Source: Bradyrhizobium barranii subsp. barranii (GTDB lineage: Bacteria; Pseudomonadota; Alphaproteobacteria; Rhizobiales; Xanthobacteraceae). From it: a DNA stretch of 64,000 bases. Under the pieces are notes generated by a model that did not search any database, had not been told where the DNA came from, and worked only from the letters and a program-made list of their open reading frames with translations. Positions 21,201 through 27,310 of the stretch are shown one piece after another. Location of the stretch: positions 8,849,501 to 8,913,500 of the forward strand of contig NZ_CP086136.1 of NCBI RefSeq assembly GCF_017565645.3, written 5' to 3'. The position numbers and the translations under genes are program-made. Each line of letters opens with the position of its first letter. The stretch's first letter is position 1.

Positions 21201-22346
21201 TTTCGGTTCTGCATCGCCAACAATCTGCCGCAGCCGCGCCGACGGATAAGCCGGATCTAGCGGCAGATACGCGCCGCCCGCTTTCAGGATCGCCAAGAGA
21301 CCAACTACCATCGCCAGGCTGCGTTCGAGGCAGATCGCCACCGGCTGGTCCGGCTTGACCCCGAGCTCGATCAAATGATGCGTCAGCCGGTTGGCCCGCG
21401 CATTGAGCTCGCCATAGCTCAGTCTCTCCTTCTCATAGACCACCGCCACCGCTTCCGGTGCCTTTTGCACCTGCGCCTCGAACAGCTCATGGATACATAG
21501 CTCAAACGGATAAGGCGCCGCCGTCCGATTCAAATCCTCAAGTAGATACGTGCGTTCGTCGGCGGCCAGAATGTCTATTCGGCCGACAGGCTGCCCAGCA
21601 TCGGCCATCACGCCGCGTAACAAAGTTTGCAAATGCTGCGTCATGCGGTCGATCTGCTTCGGTGCTAATCGAGCGGCATCAAAATGCCAGCGGAAGCTCC
21701 CATCCAGAGCGCAAACCTCAAAGGTCAGCAAATCGCCGCACAAGGCATGCCCAGCTTTGTGGTTCGTCGTCAGAGCATCAGCGGCGTGACAGCTCTCTGT
21801 CGTGATTGCAATGCCAATCGGCCAAGGCTGGCGCGCCCGTAGCGCCACCACTCCTCGCAATGTCGGGCAGCGCGCTATAAGATCTCGGGCAAAGCTAGCG
21901 TGCGCCCTCAGCTGAGCGACTTCGGCCGCTACGGTTTTGCGTACTTCTTCAAAATCATGAGCAAGCTCAATGCGAACATCCATCGGCACGACGGAGGCCA
22001 TCACGAGTTTGGAGCCGGTTTGCAATCGGTCCCATGCAGGCTTCCATCCCAGTTGAAACTCTTGTTGCCCCGTGATCCGAGCGAGATAGATCAGCCAAGC
22101 TGCTACCAAATATTCCGAGCGATCTTGTGGGGAAATAGCCAAACCGCTTGGGCTAAACCATGAACTCGACTGCCATCGGGACGGCGCCGCAGCCACGGAC
22201 GATGACACGAAAGGAGGATGCAATCTGCTAAACTGCTCGAGCCGCCGTCGCCAAAACTCCTCCCCACGCGCCCGCAGTTCATCCGCGGCAGATATGCTCT
22301 GCACCTGATCATCGCTCAAGATCGGAAGGCGTCTTCCTTGATTCAC
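9240..22346 (-). CDS. Four-module non-ribosomal peptide synthetase (NRPS)
   Basis: The 4368-residue protein starts with GTG. Domain order: half condensation-like domain without HHxxxDG (1-265); A1 (283-790) and T1 (Ser near 834); C (894-1330, HHIVSDG); A2 (1356-1845) and T2 (about 1892); C (1950-2390, HHIVSDG); A3 (2414-2920) and T3 (about 2959); a dual epimerisation/condensation domain with HHLLAAKGD near 3065 and HHLIGDH near 3184; A4 (3497-4000) and T4 (about 4047); thioesterase (about 4110-4368, GYSSG near 4174, His in GNHATM). Specificity codes read by eye are A1 DVQFYAQVIK (proline-like), A2 DAFFLGCTFK (Ile/Val-like), A3 DVWHLSLIDK (serine, exact) and A4 DAWTIAAVCK (phenylalanine-like). 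The inferred product is a tetrapeptide or macrocycle Pro(?)-Ile/Val-D-Ser-Phe. No MbtH gene is seen nearby. The gene has a sigma-54 promoter. Confidence 0.97.
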   Translation of the reverse strand: MNQGRRLPILSDDQVQSISAADELRARGEEFWRRRLEQFSRLHPPFVSSSVAAAPSRWQSSSWFSPSGLAISPQDRSEYLVAAWLIYLARITGQQEFQLGWKPAWDRLQTGSKLVMASVVPMDVRIELAHDFEEVRKTVAAEVAQLRAHASFARDLIARCPTLRGVVALRARQPWPIGIAITTESCHAADALTTNHKAGHALCGDLLTFEVCALDGSFRWHFDAARLAPKQIDRMTQHLQTLLRGVMADAGQPVGRIDILAADERTYLLEDLNRTAAPYPFELCIHELFEAQVQKAPEAVAVVYEKERLSYGELNARANRLTHHLIELGVKPDQPVAICLERSLAMVVGLLAILKAGGAYLPLDPAYPSARLRQIVGDAEPKLLLCDVAGRTALGAEAVADVTVVDLETATPTWGERPPSNPDPGALGLSSRHLAYVIYTSGSTGIPKGVEMSHGALVNSLAGIGTSKLRTLQFATLNFDVSCQELFICWKDGGVLVLVREETRRHFSDLLEFIEREAIERLFLPFVALNHFAEVWSAQRVQLPSLRELYTAGERLQATPLLRTFFEAHPNARLINQYGSTEISVISEHHLAADPSCWPQMPHVGRPIVNTRVYLLDGHGAPVPFGAVGELYIGGAGVARGYLNRPELTAERFIASPFVEGDRLYRTGDLARYLPDGNLEFLGRNDDQVKIRGYRIEPGEIVARLCEHAWVREAVVLARENDAGDKHLIAYVVCAPEAGSDEGGGGGLAGALRAHLSARLPDYMVPSAFVRLAALPLTVNGKLDRNALPAPADQAYALAAYQSPQGAVETALAQIWAELLGVERIGRNDHFFELGGHSLLAVQMSSRLSQAVGVELPLSTLFARPVLSDLAASIVELLSCSGPQELPSIAAVSRHEPLVLSFAQQRLWFLAQLNEGSTNYHIPLALRLRGMLDRSAWQRSLNRLFARHEALRSVFVATQGKPRVEVLPPDAGLPIVEHDLRERSDAESAFLDLCHEEGRTPFDLARGPLIRGRLIRTADEEHVFLLTQHHIVSDGWSMGVLLRELSQLYRAFQAGQDDPLPPLAIQYPDYAAWQRQWLSGERLQQQAQYWRSALAGTARLVLPTDHARPAQQSFAAAAVPITVDADLTRELKRLSLQHGSTLFMTVLAAWAAVLSRLSGQDDLVIGVPSANRGHREIEELIGFFVNTLALRLDLSGKPRVSELLERTRRTVLAAQEHQDLPFEQVVEIVQPPRALDHTPLFQVMLAWENNAVGPLDLPGLSVEAAGEEIDQAKFDLELSLGEHGEEIAGTLGYATALFDQATIERQRGYLLALLRAMAADAQQEVHRIELLSTAERTYLLEELNRTAAPYPAERCIHELFEVQVHKAPDAVAVVCEDERLSYAELNARANRLAHHLIALGIKPGDRVATVLDRSVALVVAQLAILKAGGVYVPIDRALPSARQKGLMADCAARLVLSGDDLVEATIPVLAIEPLIAGTGCSSDPGLALSAETAAYVMYTSGSTGLPKGVVVPHRAVNRLVINSGYVKIDAGDRVAWAGNPAFDASTFEVWAPLLNGGCILAMHAATVRDTLSFARALEQHRVTSLFLTTALFNQCTSTIAPTLAQLKHLLCGGERGDLASFLRLLKEKGPVRLINCYGPTETTTFATIWPCPADFNGAVVPIGRPIANTRVYLLDGHGAPVPFGAVGELYIGGAGVARGYLNRPELTAERFIASPFVEGDRLYRTGDLARYLPDGNLEFLGRNDDQVKIRGYRIEPGEIVARLCEHAWVREAVVLARENDAGDKHLIAYVVCAPEAGSDEGGGGGLAGALRAHLSARLPDYMVPSAFVRLAALPLTVNGKLDRNALPAPADQAYALAAYQSPQGAVETALAQIWAELLGVERIGRNDHFFELGGHSLLAVQMSSRLSQAVGVELPLSTLFARPVLSDLAASIVELLSCSGPQELPSIAAVSRHEPLVLSFAQQRLWFLAQLNEGSTNYHIPLALRLRGMLDRSAWQRSLNRLFARHEALRSVFVATQGKPRVEVLPPDAGLPIVEHDLRERSDAESAFLDLCHEEGRTPFDLARGPLIRGRLIRTADEEHVFLLTQHHIVSDGWSMGVLLRELSQLYRAFQAGQDDPLPPLAIQYPDYAAWQRQWLSGERLQQQAQYWRSALAGTARLVLPTDHARPAQQSFAAAAVPITVDADLTRELKRLSLQHGSTLFMTVLAAWAAVLSRLSGQDDLVIGVPSANRGHREIEELIGFFVNTLALRLDLSGKPRVSELLERTRRTVLAAQEHQDLPFEQVVEIVQPPRALDHTPLFQVMLAWENNAVGPLDLPGLSVEAAGEEIDQAKFDLELSLGEHGEEIAGTLGYATALFDQATIERQRGYLLALLRAMAADAQQEVHRIELLSTAERTYLLEELNRTAAPYPAERCIHELFEVQVHKAPDAVAVVCEDEQLSYAELNVRANRLAHHLIALGVRPDQPVAICVERSPMMVVGLLAILKAGGSYMPLDPAYPSARLHQVLDDAAPPLLLADVAGRAAFGADVPAKVSVVELDAAAPAWASLPEADPDRRALSLTSRNLAYVIYTSGSTGRPKGAQNEHRAIVNRLIWMQDVYGLKPTDVVLQKTPFSFDVSAWEFFWTLLEGATLVLAPPGAHRDPDTLVDLIVSQRITTVHFVPSMLVSFLDAKSVDRCTSLRQVLCSGEALPAASVYRVRRVLPWTALHNLYGPTEAAIDVTSWSCPAEFDEAIVPIGRPIANTRVYLLDGHGAPVPFGAVGELCIGGAGVARGYLNRPELTAERFIPSPFVEGDRLYRTGDLARYLPDGNLEFLGRNDDQVKIRGFRIEPGEIAARLCEHASVREAVVVAREDGGGEQRLVAYVVAAGAEESDLAGGLRAHVSAGLPDYMVPSAFVRLAALPLTLNGKLDRKALPAPGDEAYARRTYAPPQGEMETVLAQIWAELLGLERVGRHDNFFELGGHSLLAVQMMEHLRRRSLRIEVRTLFVKPVLADLAARLGRHHEVAVPANLITERSVAITPEMLPLIELAQDEIDRIIATVPGGVCNIQDIYGLSPLQDGILFHHLLAAKGDPYLLVSQMAFAERGLLARYLAAIQRVVDRHDILRTSFVWEGLSRPVQVVWRKARLEVIEVQLDGADGAGAEQLRNRFDPRRHRIELGRAPLLRFVIAREPGSARWLLLELQHHLIGDHATRDVMHAEVRAKLEGREHELTAPQPFRNLVAQAHLRGDAKADEAFFRELLAGIDEPTTPFNLSEVRGDGGGVREAYRMLPPALHARLAEQARRLGVSLASLCHLAWGQVVARSSGREQVVFGTVLLGRLQGSAGADRAMGLFINTLPLRLDLDGTAVEASVRTTHARLAELLTHEHASLALAQRCSAIAASAPLFSTLLNYRHNKAPAVPGSGTDDVLSGMEWLGGEERTNYPLTLSVEDFGEALGLTVQVAEPISADRICGYMQRSLEQLAEALEHAPDTPVRELDILPAEERTYLLEDLNRTEEAYPTEQCVHELFEAQVQKAPEAVALVCENERLSYGELNARANRLAHLLIELGVKPDQPVAICLERSLMMMVGILAILKAGGAYLPLDPAYPSERLRQVVNDAAPRLLLCDVVGRAALGPEVLTEVTVIDLETATPAWAERPASNPDRHTLGLTSGHLAYVIYTSGSSGTPKGVMVQHRGLVNLLSAQVGLFGASSNSRVVQFASIAFDASAWELLMAFGSGAALHLPAEEIRQARNKLSDYLRSEAITHATLPPALLQTSKDPERLAAQVLILAGELPKPELIRSLAPASMVNAYGPTEATVCATIWTCPADFNGSVVPIGRPIANTRVYLLDGHGAPVPFGAVGELYIGGAGVARGYLNRPELTAERFIASPFVEGDRLYRTGDLARYLPDGNLEFLGRNDDQVKIRGYRIEPGEIVARLCEHAWVREAVVLARQNGGGHKHLIAYVVCAPEAGSDEGGGGALAGALRAHLSARLPDYMVPSAFVRLAALPLTVNGKLDRNALPAPSDQAYALAAYQLPQGEVETALAQIWAELLGVERIGRNDHFFELGGYSLLAVQMLGRASNLGLSFSATDLFRAPVLKELASQICLQVQPSNSAVISVRPNGSQPPLFFVPSGFGDCSYVLGLAAEMDADCSVYALPWPPFDDVRPPTFEAMAAEVIVAIKQIQPRGPYRFAGYSSGAILAYAIAERLLSSDEVVSFMAFIDVSLPGASSNASLKNLAREFVLDRCGTLRDEYREVLERDTEQCSISELLEKAQQTGALAPDHDLHSDVSMYQRAAAFQRALQSYRIPSLPIEIYQFYASEPLNRWVPPDKQSGRDANLPKLGWDLVVDAGAIHAVPVPGNHATMVSNPENRQVLAHAISTALIGTLE
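15038..17328. repeat. Internal NRPS repeat, unit 1 (of 2)
   Basis: This 2.29-kb segment is nearly identical to 18212-20502, at an offset of 3174 bp. It covers the C-terminal part of A2, T2, the following condensation domain and the first residues of A3. Sequence diverges sharply at both edges, at the A-domain cores. Confidence 0.9.
18212..20502. repeat. Internal NRPS repeat, unit 2 (of 2)
   Basis: Second copy of the 2.29-kb repeat, covering the C-terminal part of A1, T1, the following condensation domain and the first residues of A2. The copies look identical over almost all their length, which points to recent duplication or gene conversion. Confidence 0.9.
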
Positions 22347-22567
22347 GCAAATCGCTCACATCGGTTCGGATCTGTTTTCGGGCTTTGGCTGGCCTGCATT
22401 GATGTGACGAAACCCTTCGCCAAAGCGGATCACTCAATCTTCCGCCAACGTTCCGCACCACCAAATATGGTGGCGGCGGTATCGCAGCTGCTACTCAAGC
22501 GCGTCAGCGTTTCTGGTAAGCGTTCTCATCGAACGACTTCTCCTCTATGGCGCCCTTTAGACGATTA

Positions 22568-22583
22568 CGCATGTATCGTGCCA
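22568..22583 (-). promoter_or_regulatory. Sigma-54 (-24/-12) promoter of the NRPS gene
   Basis: On the minus strand the sequence reads TGGCACGATACATGC, matching the consensus TGGCACG-N4-TTGC with one mismatch and the required GG-N10-GC spacing. It lies about 220 bp before the GTG start of the NRPS, so the leader would be about 210 nt. A NifA-type site lies 46 bp further upstream. Confidence 0.75.
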
Positions 22584-22628
22584 AAGGTGAAATCGAGTGC
22601 AATCAATGCGATAGCCACAGCGGTGCTG

Positions 22629-22644
22629 TGTCAGCTGTCCAACA
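22629..22644. promoter_or_regulatory. NifA upstream activator sequence
   Basis: TGTCAGCTGTCCAACA fits TGT-N10-ACA exactly. Its centre is about 80 bp upstream of the predicted transcription start from the sigma-54 promoter at 22568-22583, the usual NifA geometry. The motif alone is short; the pairing with a well-spaced -24/-12 element makes it credible. Confidence 0.65.
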
Positions 22645-22890
22645 GCGTCGCCAGACATCGTACAACTGAGCGCGCTATCAATCGCACAAGACCCCGCCCG
22701 CCGGGTATTCCGGACAAGAAAAAAAGGGACCTGGAATGCCAAAGTAAATTTGTCAGCTCAACCTAACCGCATCGCGTGGGCATTTCGTAAAAAGTCCGCG
22801 CGTGCGGTACGAGCCAGTGCTGGATCGCTCGAGTAAATGTTTCTCGCAATTAGCGGCAGTTCATATTGGATTGGCGTTTCTTCGCATCGC

Positions 22891-23277
22891 TCAATATGTG
22901 GAGCCTGCCGGGTCGTCCAGCTTGTGGCGCTCGGTTCCGGTGAGGGGCGGGTTGAAGATGCTAACGAGGATCATGTCCTTGTCCGGTCCCCCGCGCAGGA
23001 GATGCTTGTCATGCTTGTCAAGCACATACATGTCGCCCCGGCGAATAGGAAAGACATTGCCGTCCATGTCCTCGACCTCGCCCTCTCCACCGATGCAGAA
23101 GCAGGCTTCGAGATGATTCCGGTATTGCAGAAGAGAAACGGTGTTAGCGCGCACGATGGTGTGGCAGATGCTAAAACCCATGCCGTCCTTATCCGTCAGA
23201 AGGCGGTGGCTCGTACCATTGCCCCAATCGACGAAGTGATCGGTTGCTTCAATGTCGTGCAGACTACGCACAATCAT
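22891..23277 (-). CDS. ectC: Ectoine-synthase-like cupin protein
   Basis: The 128-residue protein begins [10 protein letters not shown] and contains [23 protein letters not shown] and IFNPPLTG, the signatures of ectoine synthase (EctC). EctC is a metal-dependent cupin that cyclises N-gamma-acetyl-diaminobutyrate. The putative metal ligands Glu57, Tyr84 and His92 are present. Two substrate-pocket residues of characterised EctC differ: the Trp near position 21 is Gly (GNGTSHR) and the Cys before FNPP is Ser (VSIFNPP). No ectA or ectB is nearby. I start at 23277, the canonical MIVR, although a TTG at 23304 is in frame. It precedes the NRPS on the same strand with a 544-bp gap, so an unusual substrate or a role with the NRPS is possible. 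Confidence 0.85.
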   Translation of the reverse strand: MIVRSLHDIEATDHFVDWGNGTSHRLLTDKDGMGFSICHTIVRANTVSLLQYRNHLEACFCIGGEGEVEDMDGNVFPIRRGDMYVLDKHDKHLLRGGPDKDMILVSIFNPPLTGTERHKLDDPAGSTY

Positions 23278-23304
23278 GGTGTTGCCCGATTCTGATTGAT
23301 CCAA

Positions 23305-24009
23305 AAGCTGGAGGCCGTTGTTCTGCTCCGGAACGGCGCCTTCCCTGTCGCGCGGCCGACTGCGGTCTCCGTCGAAACAACCGACCGTCGGCCGCGGAGA
23401 ACCTGGGCAGTAGTCCTACGGGATCGGCTACACGCAAAAGGCCTGCCATTTGCCCGACGGCGACTAGTAAAAATATCGGTACGAGGGTATTTCGCAGCCG
23501 ATCGGCGCGTACCAACTTGATGTACCACGTCTCGGGCGGTACCGCCGCTTGCCTGTGTATTCACCAGAATGCTGCTGGAGATACTGCCGCCGACATAAAC
23601 TGTCTCCACTCGCAGATTTGGCAAGTCGTTTCCTTCCTTGCTGTGCCTCTCGCCGCGAATACGGTTCCGCAGCGTTTCAGCCAGCAGAGCAAATCTCATG
23701 CCGTGGTCGCAGACCGATGAACGATGAAGTTGTGGCTGTCTCAGCTGGCTAGTGAGAACGATTTGGCTAGGCGTGTAGCCAATCTAACAAACTGCCGAGA
23801 TATGGCCGAGTACAAACAAGTCCTGAGCGAGAACCGGTCGAACAGTGGTGCTTTTTAATCCGCTGGTGAAGAGGTCCCGGATTGAAGTCAGTGATGCTGC
23901 TCGAAAGTGTTTGGCGATCGGACTCGACAAAGCCCGCCGCGATCAGAACCCGCAAATTAGGTACAGCCCGCGGTACAGAGCGGTTTTTGAGGATGCGCAG
24001 CTGGGAGGG
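23305..24009. other. No recognisable gene
   Basis: Apart from the sigma-54-like site at 23433-23448, I find no coding sequence with recognisable family features in this stretch. Several open frames exist on both strands but none has a convincing start or motif. Confidence 0.5.
23433..23448 (-). promoter_or_regulatory. Sigma-54-like promoter upstream of the ectC-like gene
   Basis: On the minus strand the sequence reads TGGCAGGCCTTTTGCG. It has correct GG-N10-GC spacing and one mismatch to TGGCACG-N4-TTGC. It lies about 155 bp before the ectC-like start. Only an imperfect activator site (TGT-N10-AGA at 23601-23616) is seen upstream. Confidence 0.5.
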
Positions 24010-24288
24010 TCAGCCGTGGGGTCCCACCGCGCCTCGGATCAGGCCGCCCGGAACGCGCGCGTCGTTCGCGGCTCCGCGACTAGTTTGCCGGCATGTCCGC
24101 CCCTTCCGGCGGCTAAACGCGAGCGGGAAGGTCTCGGCTGAAAGGAACTCCAGCGCGGTCTGCTCTTCGGTGAGGCGTTTTTCGATGAACTGACGTTCGA
24201 CATCCGACAGGTTCGACTTCAGCAGGCGACGATAGCGGTGGATGTTTTTGCGGTGAGCACGAATGCGGGCCAAATATTCATCGAGCAT
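24010..24288 (-). CDS. Small conserved hypothetical protein
   Basis: The 92-residue reading begins MLDEYLARIRAHRKNIHRY, followed by a charged, helical stretch ending ALEFLSAETFPLAF near residue 58. That part resembles short helical proteins I recall from rhizobial symbiosis regions. The last 30 residues are Arg/Gly-rich and look like read-through, so the original C-terminus may be altered. Function unknown. Confidence 0.5.
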   Translation of the reverse strand: MLDEYLARIRAHRKNIHRYRRLLKSNLSDVERQFIEKRLTEEQTALEFLSAETFPLAFSRRKGRTCRQTSRGAANDARVPGGLIRGAVGPHG

Positions 24289-24684
24289 CCTGGACGCTCC
24301 TGAGGTCGTCGCAATCTCTACGAAGAGATATTCAGGCGAGCATGTCGTCGATCAACGCGCCACCCGCCATCGCATCTCGGAAGCCGTTCGGCGGGCAGAT
24401 AAGGACAATGGCAGTTCGTGACAACACTCCTTCCGCTAGCGTAGCATTTCCATCGCCACGACCCGCAGCGTTCTTGGCTCACCATACGCCGTCTTTCTGC
24501 TCGGCTAGTCGCTCAAACAGAGCTGGGCGCTTGGAAGGCGCAAGGAATAGTCGGTCACGCTCCCGGCGCCGGACGCTTGTCGCTAACAAGCTCGCCCGTC
24601 AGTATTCTCTTCCGAGGAGCTGAACATCGTTTGCCGATGTGCTATACGCATCTTCGTTGAGAACAGCTTTGTTTGAGAGTTTCG

Positions 24685-24888
24685 ATGTCTCTTTCGATTG
24701 GACTGATTGTCGACGGCTATGTGAAACTAAACAACCGCAGCGCGCTGGAAAACCTTCTGGCGCATCGGCGGGAGTTGCTGCAGCAGTTGAACTGCGTTAC
24801 CGGCATTGATCCGAAGCCAGCGATCGCTCAGGTCAGTCAAGACATCACAGTGATCGAAAGGGCACTTGCGGCGCTCACACAGGAGTAA
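24685..24888 (+). CDS. Small conserved hypothetical protein
   Basis: The 67-residue protein begins MSLSIGLIVDGYVKLNNR and ends TVIERALAALTQE. It has amphipathic helices (ALENLLAHRRELLQQL). The ATG at 24685 has a GAGAG sequence 5-10 bases upstream. I recall near relatives in Bradyrhizobium symbiosis islands, without known function. Confidence 0.6.
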   Translation: MSLSIGLIVDGYVKLNNRSALENLLAHRRELLQQLNCVTGIDPKPAIAQVSQDITVIERALAALTQE

Positions 24889-25233
24889 ACAGCAACGGCG
24901 CACCGGCTCGCGTGAGTTGACGGCGCTCCGGCGCCGAACACTGACTTCGCCCCCGTTTCCGGACGAAGGTTATTGGAGCGTCGCCTCACCGGCATCGTGG
25001 CGCGCAAGGGTGCGTGCGCCAAGGCTTGGATGCGGTGTCTGCTGTGCGAGCTGCTCTCTCGTTTCAAGGATCGGCCGGGCACCGAGCAGCGCGCCAACCG
25101 ATTCACATCAGATAACGCCGCGTCTTGGGTGACGTTAGGCCACCATCGATTTGCGACCACGATACACTCTGCGAGCTGGATCTTCAGCACTGTGACTTGG
25201 AAATTCACCTCAATGACAAGCCATGTCCTAGAT
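24889..25233. other. No recognisable gene
   Basis: Frames here have no family features. Nothing could be supported between the two small ORFs. Confidence 0.4.
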
Positions 25234-25434
25234 CTATCGCCACATCGTTGGTGCTCTGGAAAGAGCTTCCTGACCGATCTGTTTAAGCAGATCGGGGCGC
25301 GTCTCACCTCTGGTGGCGGCCTCCAGGATTCTGGAGGCAACGTAGGCGCGGACGCCGGCGTCATACGGTGGGACGCTCACGCAAACCTCATCCAGGATCG
25401 TGCGCAGAAGCGTGATCGTGCCAACGTCCAGCAT
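25234..25434 (-). CDS. Small conserved hypothetical protein
   Basis: The 66-residue protein starts MLDVGTITLLRTILDEVC and ends LSRAPTMWR, predominantly helical. A GGGAGA ribosome-binding sequence precedes the ATG at 25434. In-frame sequence further upstream lacks coding character, so I do not extend it. It looks like a recurring rhizobial small protein of unknown role. Confidence 0.6.
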   Translation of the reverse strand: MLDVGTITLLRTILDEVCVSVPPYDAGVRAYVASRILEAATRGETRPDLLKQIGQEALSRAPTMWR

Positions 25435-25780
25435 TGAGAGATCTCCCTCATACCATCGGGGAAGATAATGGGCATTTGCTGGACCGCAACTCAAGTACAT
25501 CGGATCGCATGAGCCTCCGCGACTGCCGGTCGGCCGATTTCCAGCGCGGTGCAATGTCCAGCACCTCTGCGATCGCTGATCCATTGCGGCAGCTCGCTTG
25601 ATCGGCCTGCGTTTGTCTTCTCGTCGGCCGTCTGGGCCTAGCAGACAAGCTTGCTAGAGCTCAGAGGCCAATGTGAGCTCCCTGCGATCATGCTCTGCGA
25701 TGATGTACAGCATGCTCGGCCATCTATTGCGCGCCGGACTGACTGGGCGGCTGCCGCAGGCCAATGCTCGCACGGTGCTA
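25435..25780. other. No recognisable gene
   Basis: Nothing recognised between the small ORF and the left end of the IS5-family element. Confidence 0.4.
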
Positions 25781-26614
25781 GGGTCTGTACCTAAATAGCG
25801 CCACGTGATTCTCTTGCCTACGTGTTGATTCGGGGGCGAGAGAATGCGCGCTGGTTTGTTTTGGCTGAACGACAGGCAATGGGCGCGTATCGAACCGCAT
25901 CTGCCGAGGGGACTGACGGGGCCGGATCGGGACGACGACCGACGCATCGTCAGCGGCATCATTCACATGCTGCAATCGGGTGCACGATGGCGTGATTGTC
26001 CACGTGAATACGGCCCTTACACGACGATCTACAATCGCTTCAATCGCTGGGCCAAGCGAGGACGATGGTGCGCAATCTTCGAAGCGCTGGCCAAGCCTGG
26101 CGAAGACGGCGTCGTACTGTCGCTCGACTCGACCTCGATTAAAGCTCACCGGTGTGCCTCCGGCGGAAAAGGGGGGAGCACAATCAAGCAATCGGCCGCT
26201 CGCGCGGAGGCCGCACGACAAAAATCCATGCGCTGAGCGATCCGCTCTGCCGGCCGGTCGTCCTGCATCTGACTCCAGGCCAGGATGCCGATATCGCTGC
26301 GGCTCCCGATGTCCTGGCGCTCGCGCCACCCATGAGCGTGCTCCTCGCCGACAAAGGGTATGATGGCGACAAGCTTCGCGGCGAAATCATTCGTCGTGGC
26401 GCCAAGCCCGTAATCCCCAATAAATCTAACCGTGTCGTCATCCATCGCTTCAACAAACGCGCCTACAAAGGACGAAATGTCATCGAACGCTGCTTTTGCA
26501 GGCTCAAGGACTTCCGGCGCATCGCCACGCGATATGACAAGCTCGCCCGTAATTTTTTGGCCGCTGTTCATCTCGCCGCTCTCGTCGCATATTGGCTCAA
26601 TTGAGTCTGGACCC
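25781..26614 (+). mobile_element. IS5-family (IS427-group) insertion sequence
   Basis: The 834-bp element starts GGGTCTGTACC and ends GAGTCTGGACCC. Imperfect inverted ends are flanked by a TA target duplication within CTAG, as expected for this group. It carries one transposase read in two overlapping frames. Confidence 0.85.
25844..26604 (+). CDS. IS5-family transposase, two frames joined by a -1 shift
   Basis: OrfA (25844-26236) has the N-terminal domain (DRQWARIEPHLPRG, DDDRRIVSGI) and the first catalytic Asp region (LSLDSTSIKAHR). OrfB (26152-26604) continues in the -1 frame with LLADKGYDGD and NVIERCFCRLKDFRR, holding the other acidic residues. The overlap contains the run AAAAGGGGGG near 26168, a plausible slippage site. 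Programmed frameshifting at such runs is known for IS427-group elements, so the gene is probably functional and not broken. Confidence 0.85.
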
Positions 26615-27310
26615 TAGCTCGTTGCCGAGCCTCATCAGGTTCAATTGCGGCCAGAGGATTTGCCGTTTATCGCGCCTGCTGCGCTTCGGCATACCTGCCC
26701 CGATGGAGTTGGTAGAAATAGCTTGCCACTGCTCCGATGTCGTTTCACAAGACGGCACCTATCGGCTCCAAACCCGAGCGCCTGGCATCCTACACTGTAG
26801 AGGGACATCGCGACCAATTCTTGCGGTGAAGCATATCTTTGCGTCAAAAACCAGCGCCCGCCCGACGTCTGGCGACGAAATCGGGCCAGGATCCGGCGCC
26901 CGCGCTTCACTGCCCCCTTGACTCGCCCCTGGCCGCTCTTAGGGAGCTTCGGCTTTTTGCAGCTTGACGAGGTCGTCTGCGCCATCGTGAAGTAATTTCA
27001 TGGTCATGGGCGCGTGGTTGTTGATCCATAATCGCACGTATTGGCAGCACACGATTTTGAGCGAATCTCCTTTGGCGATGCCCGCTTGCAGGCCGATGAT
27101 CTCGGCAGCGTGGAGCGGCCCCGCCTCGCTCCACCCCGTCAGCGGCAGAGCCAATCTCCAACCGACATCATGAGCTCGAGCGTGGGGGAGTTGTTCAGCA
27201 CGCAAAGGGCAGTTCCGGATCGTCTTCGAGAGTTCTTCCAGGATGTTGAGGATTTCAGGGCCAGCCCATCCGGTTCGACTGCTCCTGAGCGCAATCACTT
27301 GCGGATCTCG
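26615..27310. other. Intergenic; one doubtful ORF
   Basis: A 119-codon open frame on the minus strand (26939-27298) has a protein-like stretch (KIVCCQYVRLWINNHAPMT) but no family I recognise and no clear start signal. It may be a gene remnant. No other support is seen. Confidence 0.3.

Noticed and set aside
24474..24490. GG-N10-GC match TGGCTCACCATACGC upstream of the small ORF at 24685
   Set aside because: Several mismatches in both conserved blocks and no activator site.
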